Source: Candidatus Hydrogenedentota bacterium
GTDB taxonomy: Bacteria > Hydrogenedentota > Hydrogenedentia > Hydrogenedentales > SLHB01
DNA: 9,372 bases
Assembly (NCBI GenBank): GCA_022706165.1
Contig: JAKJDA010000088.1
Span: 1-9,372 of the forward strand
Direction of reading: 5' to 3'
Shown: positions 1 through 5,178 of the stretch, piece by piece
How the letters are laid out: each line of letters starts with the position of its first letter
Position numbering within the stretch: the first letter of the stretch is position 1
Notes under the pieces: model-generated
The model's database searches: none
What the model was told of the DNA's origin: nothing
What the model saw: the letters and a program-made list of their open reading frames with translations, nothing else
Program-made: the position numbers and the translations under genes

Positions 1-160
1 CCAAAGAGGCAAGAACTTCACGAGCGCCCGCGGCTATGCCGCATGTGCCCATGTGCACCGTAATCTGTATGTCCTTCACGCCCGCGCGCACGTCGATTTC
101 CGCCTGCGCTTTTTCCTTCAGCGCGAGCAGGTCCTGCGGGCTCTTGATCTTGTTGGCCAT
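1..160 (-). CDS. (2Fe-2S) thioredoxin-like ferredoxin protein of the hydrogenase operon, N-terminal part only
   Basis: The reading frame starts at ATG 160-158 and runs open for 53 codons off the left edge of the window. A purine-rich Shine-Dalgarno stretch (AGGGGGAAGG) lies just upstream, and the start is 20 nt after the stop of the NuoE-like gene. The N-terminus is a helical segment, followed by ITVHMGTCGIAAGAREVL (about residues 33-50). This resembles the first cysteine region of the small (2Fe-2S) ferredoxin-domain proteins that sit between the NuoE-like and NuoF-like genes of NADH-dependent [FeFe] hydrogenases. The same fold forms the N-terminal extension of some HydB/NuoF subunits. The protein would pass electrons between NADH/flavin and the Fe-S chain in the cytoplasm. 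Only C40 of the expected cluster ligands is visible. The standalone form is more likely from the motif, but fusion to NuoF cannot be excluded because the 3' end is missing. Confidence 0.85.
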   Translation of the reverse strand, partial: MANKIKSPQDLLALKEKAQAEIDVRAGVKDIQITVHMGTCGIAAGAREVLASL

Positions 161-180
161 ATGCCCCTTCCCCCTGACGG

Positions 181-738
181 TTAGCGCGCCTTGCGCGCGG
201 TTGCGGCCTTTTCCTTCGCGGCTTGTTTTTCACTTTCGATATATTGCGACAGGACGTTCTGAACCTTGGTGGGCTTCACGCGCTGGTGCACGTCGTTGTC
301 CACCATGATCGCCGGCGCAAGTCCGCACGCGCCAAAGCACCGCGCCACCTCGAGGGAGAACATGCGATCGGGCGTGGTGCCGCCGACATCGATCTGCAGC
401 TTCTGTTTGAGCGCGTCCAGGACTTGCTTGCCTCCGCGCACGTAACACGCCGTTCCCAGACACACCCGAATCATATGCTTGCCGCGCGGAACGGTCGAAA
501 AGAAGGAGTAGAATCCGACGACCCCCGCAACCTCGCTGTAGGACTTGTTAAGACCGAGGCTGATCCGCTTCAGCGCGGATTCCGGCAAGTATCCGAATAT
601 CGCTTGCGTCATTTGGAGCACCGGAATGAGGGCGCCCGGTTTGTCGCGGTACTCGGCGATGATGTCATCGACGCGAGCCAGCAATTCTTCCTCGCTCGCT
701 TCTTCGGAACAAGCGCACGCTACTTCTTTCTTGGCCAT
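181..738 (-). CDS. hydC: NADH-dependent [FeFe]-hydrogenase gamma subunit, NuoE/HydC-like [2Fe-2S] protein
   Basis: This 185-residue protein has the full NuoE (24 kDa) layout. An N-terminal helical domain (about 15-80) contains PGALIPVLQMTQAIFGYLP and GVVGFYSFFS. A thioredoxin-like [2Fe-2S] domain (about 88-165) carries four ligands, C93 and C98 (CLGTAC) and C134 and C138 (CFGAC). The family role is electron transfer beside the flavin subunit that oxidises or reduces NAD(H). In trimeric or tetrameric bifurcating hydrogenases this subunit is HydC. The start ATG at 738 has AAGGGA about 7 nt upstream. The last 15 residues or so are a Lys/Ala-rich tail beyond the usual family end. The gene is first in its transcription unit, behind a good extended -10 promoter, and the ferredoxin-like gene follows after 20 nt. 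Respiratory complex I is less likely because the upstream cassette is of the hydrogenase type. The symbol rests on this context. Confidence 0.93.
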   Translation of the reverse strand: MAKKEVACACSEEASEEELLARVDDIIAEYRDKPGALIPVLQMTQAIFGYLPESALKRISLGLNKSYSEVAGVVGFYSFFSTVPRGKHMIRVCLGTACYVRGGKQVLDALKQKLQIDVGGTTPDRMFSLEVARCFGACGLAPAIMVDNDVHQRVKPTKVQNVLSQYIESEKQAAKEKAATARKAR

Positions 739-1047
739 GAACTTTTCCCTTTCTACCTAACTGCAACGACCAACCGCCCAACAGTGATTTTGAATCGCGA
801 GCCAAGACTATGGGCCCACAAGTCAAAGGAAGGTGGGATTATAGCAAGTTTCAAAGGCGTTTTTCTAAATAATACCGTCTTATCCAAGGGATTTGTCACA
901 ATAAATTCCAGAAAAACACGCGGCGATCCGTGCTTAAACGTCGATTTATGCGCAAAAAGGAAGAGACCGCCCGCCCCCCCCAAAGGGATACCGTGATGTT
1001 TTTCGCGGTAGACATAGCGGCTTCGGAAATGTGCTGCGAATAAAACG
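739..1047. other. 309-bp non-coding gap / leader before the NuoE-like gene
   Basis: This stretch separates the HATPase gene (stop TAG at 1050-1048) from the NuoE-like start at 738, while most other junctions in the cassette overlap. It is visibly AT-richer than its surroundings, especially 838-950, and holds the promoter at 838-867. A run of eight C (974-981) lies in it. A minus-strand open frame of 123 codons crosses it, but its product shows no recognisable motif, overlaps the end of the HATPase gene and has no good ribosome site, so it is not called. No convincing terminator is visible. A 5-bp hairpin over the HATPase stop (1044-1056) followed by TTTATT is too short to rely on. Confidence 0.6.
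838..867 (-). promoter_or_regulatory. Extended -10 promoter driving the NuoE-like/hydrogenase structural genes
   Basis: On the minus strand the sequence TGCTATAAT (846-838) combines a perfect TATAAT with an upstream TG, that is, an extended -10 element. A weak -35 (TAGAAA, 4 of 6 consensus bases, 867-862) sits 18 bp upstream. Transcription would start near 831 and give a leader of about 93 nt before the NuoE-like ATG. This would let the structural genes be expressed separately from the upstream sensory cassette. No full operator was found here. A single TTGTGA half-site at 901-896 lacks its partner. Confidence 0.6.
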
Positions 1048-1587
1048 CTACGCGTTGAGCGAGGCTGTTGCGATGCGAACGGCCTCGCCATATCGCTTCG
1101 CAACGGCAAATTCATCGCCGCCATTACGGGAAATTTCCTGTTCTAAAACGCCCGATCGTATGCACTGATCGGCGCCTTGGGAAAAAATGCGGCACCAAAA
1201 ATCGATCCCTGGGTTGGCGCACACCAACATCGAAAGCGTGCCGGCCAAGTCTCCTAGCGGCGCGCGATCAATGTGTCCCAGTTGCATCGTGACGCGCACG
1301 GCCGCGCCGCCCCATTCCGAACGCGACAATTTCAGACGTCCTCCCGCTTGCTCCGCCGCCGCGCGAAACATGCTCAACCCCAGCCCCGTGCGCTTGCCTG
1401 CCTTGGTGGTATAGAACGGATCCATCGCCTGCTCGGGCGCAACGTCTACCCCAGGACCATTGTCTTCGATACAAATCTCCAAAAGGTCGGCGTCAGGTTC
1501 CTCGAAGACCGTCACACAGATAATCGACGCACCCGCCCGAATGGAGTTCTCGACAAGATCGAGTATGTGCAACGACAATTCATGCAA
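1048..1587 (-). CDS. HATPase-domain ATP-binding protein (histidine-kinase-like) of the hydrogenase cassette
   Basis: This 179-residue protein is a single GHKL ATPase domain with no transmembrane segment and no phospho-accepting histidine domain. Visible motifs are the N box LVENSIRAGAS (E13, N14), the G1 box EDNGPGV (D42, G44, G46), an F box DPFYTTK (56-62) and the G2 box RTGLGLSMF (66-74). After the ATPase fold comes a conserved-looking tail with GHIDRAPLGD (104-113) and PGIDF, which I associate with the ATPases encoded beside NuoE in [FeFe]-hydrogenase operons. The start is a TTG at 1587-1585. It is chosen because MHELSLHILD is the usual beginning of these proteins, and GGAAGG lies about 10 nt upstream. 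It overlaps the end of the PHP gene by 8 nt, implying coupling. Its substrate or partner is unknown. Phosphorylation of, or switching by, a cassette partner is inferred. Confidence 0.87.
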   Translation of the reverse strand: MHELSLHILDLVENSIRAGASIICVTVFEEPDADLLEICIEDNGPGVDVAPEQAMDPFYTTKAGKRTGLGLSMFRAAAEQAGGRLKLSRSEWGGAAVRVTMQLGHIDRAPLGDLAGTLSMLVCANPGIDFWCRIFSQGADQCIRSGVLEQEISRNGGDEFAVAKRYGEAVRIATASLNA

Positions 1588-2314
1588 TGCGGCACCGCCT
1601 TCCGCCCACGCCCCTCAGGGCTAGGGCCAACTCGCTAAAAACCGGCTCGCGCATGCGCAGCATGCTGAGACCGCAGCCGATATCGGAAAGGAAATGGCTG
1701 TCGGAGGAGACAAGCATCGGCAAACCGAGGCGGTCAAAGATGCGGTGACGTTTCTCCTCAAGCCCGATGGGACTTATCTCTATGGCGTCGAACGCGACCC
1801 CCTCCGGGAACAGGCCCAGTTGACTCGGCACCGAAAAAGATGGCCGGTCCACGTGCGAGGCGATCGCCAGACCTCCATGCCTTTTGATGAGGGCCACGGC
1901 ATCGCTCAACGTCAAGGAAGACGCCGCCCCCAGCATTTTGGTCTCTGCGCCCACGACTTCGTCTTCGGCGTTCAGGAGGGTTTGCTCCGGAAAATTCTTG
2001 GCCCTGCGCGAAAGATCGGGCAGCGTCGCGCGGACGATTTCCCCGACGCATTCGGCCGATTCCGCGTCGGGGAACAAACCCAACGCATGGACTTCTTCAG
2101 CGGTCGTGATTTCGATGCCCGCGACGACTGCGAGAGCGTTTCCTGCTGCTTGTTTCACGGCGGCGGCGTTGCCCGCGGTGTTGTGATCGCAGATGGCAAT
2201 CATATCGAGGTGCTCATAGAGCGCCTGCCGGACAATGCTGCGCGGCGTCATCTCTTCGAGCGCACACGGCGACAATGCCGTGTGAATATGCAGATCCGCC
2301 TCGAACTGCTTCAC
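1580..2314 (-). CDS. PHP-domain phosphoesterase (PHP family metal-dependent hydrolase)
   Basis: This 244-residue protein is built entirely of a PHP fold. Metal-ligand motifs are in the canonical order: DLHIHT (H9, H11), CDHNT (D43, H44), GIEITTAEEVH (E68, H76), ASHVDRP (H154) and SSDSH (D205, H207). The set looks complete, so trinuclear metal binding and phosphoesterase activity are plausible. The physiological substrate is unknown. The start is GTG at 2314-2312, which overlaps the TGA of the preceding DRTGG gene (GTGA overlap), so translation is likely coupled. PHP proteins of this kind recur beside DRTGG and ATPase genes in [FeFe]-hydrogenase loci. A role in reversing a phosphorylation made by the cassette ATPases is inference. 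A DNA polymerase or histidinol-phosphatase role is unlikely, given the short length and the neighbourhood. Confidence 0.88.
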   Translation of the reverse strand: MKQFEADLHIHTALSPCALEEMTPRSIVRQALYEHLDMIAICDHNTAGNAAAVKQAAGNALAVVAGIEITTAEEVHALGLFPDAESAECVGEIVRATLPDLSRRAKNFPEQTLLNAEDEVVGAETKMLGAASSLTLSDAVALIKRHGGLAIASHVDRPSFSVPSQLGLFPEGVAFDAIEISPIGLEEKRHRIFDRLGLPMLVSSDSHFLSDIGCGLSMLRMREPVFSELALALRGVGGRRCRIA

Positions 2315-2664
2315 ATGGGCGTCCCTCGAAGGCCAAGGGAATACAGTCTGCCCGCAATGTCAAACGTCGAACGATCGGACGCGAATAGCGGAATGTTCTC
2401 CTCAATCGCCTTTAGACGGACCTCATCATCGGGACGACGCCCGGCAGAGAAAATGACCGCTGCCTGATCGGCATGCACCGACACCGCGATGACGTTCATG
2501 TGCACCTGCACCGTGATCAACACCCCGTCCGGCCGCGCATGCGCCAGAACATCGCTTAACAAATCCGCCGCATGCCCGCCCGTCACCGCACGCCCCGGGT
2601 CCAACGTAATCTCCGGCGTCAAATTTTCCAACCCCAACGCGTCCGCCATCTCAGCTACCGTCAT
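2311..2664 (-). CDS. DRTGG-domain protein (second copy in the cassette)
   Basis: This is a 117-residue soluble protein. The N-terminal stretch MTVAEMADALGLENLT is typical of small DRTGG proteins. The core VTGGHAADLLSDVLAHA (27-43), then VLITVQVHMNVIAVSV (48-63) and AAVIFSAGRRPDDEV (68-82), fits the DRTGG fold (Pfam PF07085). The domain is known as a regulatory module, for example in phosphotransacetylases and CBS-domain proteins, with a presumed small-ligand role. The ATG at 2664 has GAGGAG about 8 nt upstream. The gene overlaps the PHP gene by 4 nt. It is only distantly similar to the first DRTGG protein of the cassette. Its first ~20 coding nucleotides and ribosome site have a diverged copy 424 bp upstream. 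Confidence 0.82.
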   Translation of the reverse strand: MTVAEMADALGLENLTPEITLDPGRAVTGGHAADLLSDVLAHARPDGVLITVQVHMNVIAVSVHADQAAVIFSAGRRPDDEVRLKAIEENIPLFASDRSTFDIAGRLYSLGLRGTPM

Positions 2665-2680
2665 GCTGCATACTCCTCAC
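2644..2680 (-). repeat. 37-bp imperfect direct repeat, copy A (start region of the second DRTGG gene)
   Basis: This stretch contains the ribosome site, start codon and first ~20 coding nucleotides of the DRTGG gene. It matches 3068-3104 at 30 of 37 positions in the same orientation, with no gap. Outside this block the similarity stops on the left and fades on the right. The two copies bracket the DUF4190-like gene. Confidence 0.65.
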
Positions 2681-2724
2681 TTCGAATAGTAGCCCCACAA
2701 AAGCCATACGACGCACACTTCGGG

Positions 2725-3012
2725 TTAGTTGGGTGTGCGCAGGAAGAACAATGCCATAACAAGTAGCGCAGAAATTCCCAATCCTATGCCTATTCCCGCA
2801 TAGAGTCCCCCCGTCAATGAGCCGTGGGAGGCTCGAATGCGACGGAAGGCAAGAACGCCACAGACAATAGGCGGAACGCCCACGAAGGGCAAAAGGGAAA
2901 ATGCGAACGCCGCCAGTCCCAGGATAAGGCTGGCCACCGCCAACAAACTCACCCGTCGCCCTGACGCGGATGCGACGTCACCCAGATTGCCTTGAACGCT
3001 CGCGTTACTCAC
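2725..3012 (-). CDS. Small DUF4190-like membrane protein of unknown function
   Basis: The protein is 95 residues if it begins at GTG 3012-3010. That start is preferred because AAGGAGAAAGGAG lies just upstream with good spacing. An in-frame ATG at 3057 would add 15 basic residues and has no clear ribosome site. After a polar N-terminus (1-20), a long hydrophobic stretch (21-56: VSLLAVASLILGLAAFAF, then a PFVGVPP turn) forms one or two membrane passes. FRRIR makes a basic cytoplasmic loop, and GGLYAGIGIGLGISALLVMA (about 68-91) forms the last helix. The composition and the Gly-rich second helix resemble DUF4190 proteins, which have no known function. Such a gene is not a usual member of hydrogenase cassettes and lies between the two copies of a direct repeat, so I suspect a later insertion. 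Confidence 0.72.
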   Translation of the reverse strand: MSNASVQGNLGDVASASGRRVSLLAVASLILGLAAFAFSLLPFVGVPPIVCGVLAFRRIRASHGSLTGGLYAGIGIGLGISALLVMALFFLRTPN

Positions 3013-3088
3013 CCGAGGTTTCTCCTTTCTCCTTCGTCGCGGCATCGACGCATCCATCCCATCGCTTCGCCACCGCAGCAGCCGTCAT
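3005..3088 (-). pseudogene. Possible remnant start of a DRTGG gene / 27-codon upstream ORF
   Basis: An ATG at 3088-3086 with GTGAGGAGT upstream opens a 27-codon frame ending in TAA at 3007-3005. Its start region is a diverged copy of the start of the DRTGG gene at 2664 (MTAAAVAKRW against MTVAEMADAL), but resemblance is lost after about seven codons. The frame overlaps the preferred GTG start of the DUF4190-like gene by 8 nt, so it could also act as a translationally coupled leader peptide. I read it as the broken 5' end left when the membrane-protein gene entered the operon. A functional leader remains possible. Confidence 0.35.
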
Positions 3089-3104
3089 ACTGCGCACTCC
3101 TCAC
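3068..3104 (-). repeat. 37-bp imperfect direct repeat, copy B
   Basis: This copy contains GTGAGGAGT, an ATG and GACGG-type coding sequence like copy A at 2644-2680 (30 of 37 identical, offset 424 bp). It lies upstream of the DUF4190-like gene, inside the gap after the hydrogenase-like fusion gene. Confidence 0.65.
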
Positions 3105-3122
3105 GTGCGATACTTCAGAGTC

Positions 3123-3153
3123 CAGGATGGTCCGGTCTGTAACGGACCTCCTG
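3123..3153 (-). other. Strong intercistronic hairpin downstream of the hydrogenase-like fusion gene
   Basis: On the minus strand, CAGGA and GGTCCG pair with CGGACC and TCCTG around an 8-nt loop. This makes an 11-bp stem with a single bulged base. The left arm contains an AGGAGG. There is no T tract after it, so it is not a classical intrinsic terminator. A role in mRNA processing, 3'-end stability or attenuation between the fusion gene and downstream genes is inferred from its position, 34 nt after the stop codon. Confidence 0.5.
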
Positions 3154-3186
3154 ACGCAGAACGAGCGCCATATTTTGCCGACGTCG

Positions 3187-4728
3187 TTACGCTTGCCTAT
3201 ACGCACACGCATCCACCGTTGCCCTGCCCGCCACGACATCTTCGGCCAACGCGGCGCAAGTTGGCGCGCCGCAGACGCAGCAGTTACGGCCGGGCAGGGT
3301 GCGCGCGAGTTCGTCGATCTGCGCAAGCTTTTCGATGGCGCGCGCCATGTCCCTATCGAGCCGCAGCCCCGGACGTGGTTGCAGCGTCTTCTCGCGAGGA
3401 AGAGCCATGGCCGCGTCATTTGCGCCGACGCCTCCGCCCGTTCGCTCAAACCGACGGCGCGCCACGAACGGAGCCTCTTTCCAGATGGGCGATCCGAAGC
3501 ATCCTTGATCGCACGCAAACAGCTCGATCACGTCGCAGTCGTCCATCTCGCCGTTTTCGATGGCGTCGAGCACTTTGAGAACGTGCCGGACGCCGCTCAC
3601 CTCGAACGCTGGCGCGGATGCGCCTTGCGGAGCATCCGCCAAAGCGCGCTTGGTCCCCGCAACGCGCGGGGCCACAAGAGAACGGAGCGCATGGGGATCG
3701 ACGATCTCGCGTTGCGGATCTGTCCCGATTGCACGCAGGGCCGTCTGCTGCGACGGACACGCGGGAACGAATGCAGCAGACATCGCCCTCAATTCTTCGC
3801 GCGCGGCCTCGATGGGAGTGAGGAAGGGAGCCACATGCGCAATCAACGACGGAAATTTGAGCTGTATAAGGTTGACTATGGCCGGACACACCGGGGACAA
3901 GACGGGCCGTGCCACCGCCCCGCACTGCGCATATTCGTCCACGGCGTTGCGGAGGGCGCATTCCCATTCCGCGCTGCTGCGAACGCTGGCGAAACCCATG
4001 CCATGCAACGCCGCGACGATCTCCGAGGGGCCAGGTCCCGCGCCGAATTGTTCGAAAAAAGAAGCCGGCACGACCAGGACCGTCGCAACTTCCGGGGATG
4101 CGATCGCGGGGGGGCAATTCAATGCGAGCGCCCCTGCTTCGCACACGGCGATGCATGACGTGCAGTCGATGCACAGATGATCCAGAATGCGCGGCTGGGC
4201 GTCCCGCATGCGCATGGCCTGCGTCGGACATGCATGCAGGCACATCAGGCATTGCCGGCATTTTTCGTTGAGAATATGGACGGCATTGGGAACGGAGGCC
4301 TCCGTCCGTTGCGGGGCGAAATAGATGGCAAAACGCAGATGCGTGCCTTGGTTGACGGTCGACTGCAATGAAAAACGATCGCTGTTTCGTTTGATATTGG
4401 GCAACCCCATCCCCGCGCCGAAACCCAGTTCCCGGGCGACAGGCGGAGCCGTCGAAAACCCTTCCGTCATGGCGCGATCAATGTCGGGAATGCCCGGTCC
4501 CTCGTCTATCACGGCCACGTCCACGTGCGAGGGATCGACGGCAACCTTCATCACTCCTTTTCGCGCGTGAATGACGACGTTCATCTCGGCCTCGTAGGCG
4601 GCGATCATCGTCTTGCGCACCGCCGCCGCATCGACGCCGATTTTCTTGAGCATTTCCTTGAGTTGCTTCGAGGCAAGGCCGCCCTGCTCGTAATTCCCGC
4701 CATCTATCGCATAGGTGGCTGTATTCAT
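3187..4728 (-). CDS. RsbT-like ATPase / 2x[4Fe-4S] / degenerate [FeFe]-hydrogenase domain / Fe-S domain fusion protein (putative redox sensor)
   Basis: The 513-residue protein begins at ATG 4728-4726, which overlaps the TGA of the upstream DRTGG gene. The frame extends 17 codons further upstream, but these lie inside that gene. Domains in order: an anti-sigma/RsbT-type HATPase (about 20-140) with AAYEAEMNVVIHA, IDEGPGI and GFGAGMGLPN; two [4Fe-4S] motifs (C157, C160, C163, C167 and C186, C189, C192, C196); a domain like the [FeFe]-hydrogenase large subunit (about 215-430); and a C-terminal Fe-S domain with CVCGAPTC and C508, preceded by LPGRN. The four cysteines expected to hold the H-cluster appear retained (C281, C324, C406, C410). 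However, the usual CC pair, the lysine after the second motif and the GGGQP tail are absent. The protein is probably a cytoplasmic sensor or signalling protein, not an efficient H2 catalyst. Confidence 0.87.
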   Translation of the reverse strand: MNTATYAIDGGNYEQGGLASKQLKEMLKKIGVDAAAVRKTMIAAYEAEMNVVIHARKGVMKVAVDPSHVDVAVIDEGPGIPDIDRAMTEGFSTAPPVARELGFGAGMGLPNIKRNSDRFSLQSTVNQGTHLRFAIYFAPQRTEASVPNAVHILNEKCRQCLMCLHACPTQAMRMRDAQPRILDHLCIDCTSCIAVCEAGALALNCPPAIASPEVATVLVVPASFFEQFGAGPGPSEIVAALHGMGFASVRSSAEWECALRNAVDEYAQCGAVARPVLSPVCPAIVNLIQLKFPSLIAHVAPFLTPIEAAREELRAMSAAFVPACPSQQTALRAIGTDPQREIVDPHALRSLVAPRVAGTKRALADAPQGASAPAFEVSGVRHVLKVLDAIENGEMDDCDVIELFACDQGCFGSPIWKEAPFVARRRFERTGGGVGANDAAMALPREKTLQPRPGLRLDRDMARAIEKLAQIDELARTLPGRNCCVCGAPTCAALAEDVVAGRATVDACAYRQA

Positions 4729-5081
4729 GGCGCGCCGCCGTGTTGCGACTCCGACAAAGCCGCATATATTTTGCCGCAAGTCTCATACATTCCGGAAGGC
4801 GACACCGCCAGGGAAGCGTTCTGTTCGCGTGCGACGGCCACAAGCCCGTCGTCCGGCTCCACGCCGCCGGCTAGACAAATCGCGCGCGCATCCATCAGTT
4901 CGATAAGGCGAATCAGGCTGGAGTTCGAGAGGTGGGTGATCAACAGGGTGTCTTCGGAAACATGATTCAGCAGGTCGCTGACACGGTCCCCCGCATACGC
5001 CCCGCAAATGGCGATATGCGAAGCGTTCCCGGCGACAATCCATCGCGCCCCGATGCGCGTGATCAAGGTGTCCAGCGTCAT
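4725..5081 (-). CDS. DRTGG-domain protein (first gene of the cassette)
   Basis: This is a 118-residue soluble protein. The N-terminal part (RIGARWIVAGNASH) leads into a DRTGG-type core: CGAYAGDRVSDLLNHV (26-41), TLLITHLSNSSLIRLIELM (45-63), AICLAGGVEPDDGLVAVARE (67-86), and a closing helix around GMYETCGKIYAAL. ATG 5081-5079 has GGGAGG about 6 nt upstream, which fixes the start. Its TGA is shared with the ATG of the hydrogenase-like fusion gene (ATGA overlap), so the two are likely made in balance and may act together. DRTGG domains are regulatory ligand-binding modules in other proteins. No ligand is known for this family. Confidence 0.82.
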   Translation of the reverse strand: MTLDTLITRIGARWIVAGNASHIAICGAYAGDRVSDLLNHVSEDTLLITHLSNSSLIRLIELMDARAICLAGGVEPDDGLVAVAREQNASLAVSPSGMYETCGKIYAALSESQHGGAP

Positions 5082-5127
5082 GCGTGCCTCCCAAGAGGCT
5101 GCGAGCCTGCCTTTTCCGATGGCTTCG

Positions 5128-5156
5128 ATTCTAAATCCGGGCCGCCTCGATTACAA
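5128..5156 (-). promoter_or_regulatory. Putative sigma70 promoter of the DRTGG/ATPase/PHP cassette
   Basis: In the 97-bp gap after the transglutaminase gene, the minus strand carries TTGTAA (5156-5151), a 17-bp spacer and TAGAAT (5133-5128). These match consensus at 4 and 5 of 6 bases. Transcription would start near 5121, about 40 nt before the first DRTGG gene. No terminator is visible between the transglutaminase gene and this point, so read-through from upstream is also possible. Confidence 0.5.
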
Positions 5157-5178
5157 GGGGACGCGAACCATCCACCGG

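Noticed and set aside
896..901. TTGTGA as a possible Rex, HcpR or CRP-type operator (minus strand)
   Set aside because: Only a half-site is present. The expected TCACAA partner at the right spacing is missing.
1044..1056. Hairpin AACGC/GCGTT followed by TTTATT as a terminator after the HATPase gene
   Set aside because: The stem is only 5 bp, overlaps the stop codon and has a weak T run.
753..1124. 123-codon minus-strand open frame across the gap before the NuoE-like gene
   Set aside because: It overlaps the HATPase gene end, has no ribosome site or recognisable motif, and covers the AT-rich promoter region.
2992..4158. 388-codon plus-strand open frame
   Set aside because: It is antisense to the hydrogenase-like fusion gene, whose Fe-S motifs are clearly real. 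The product has no coherent domain.
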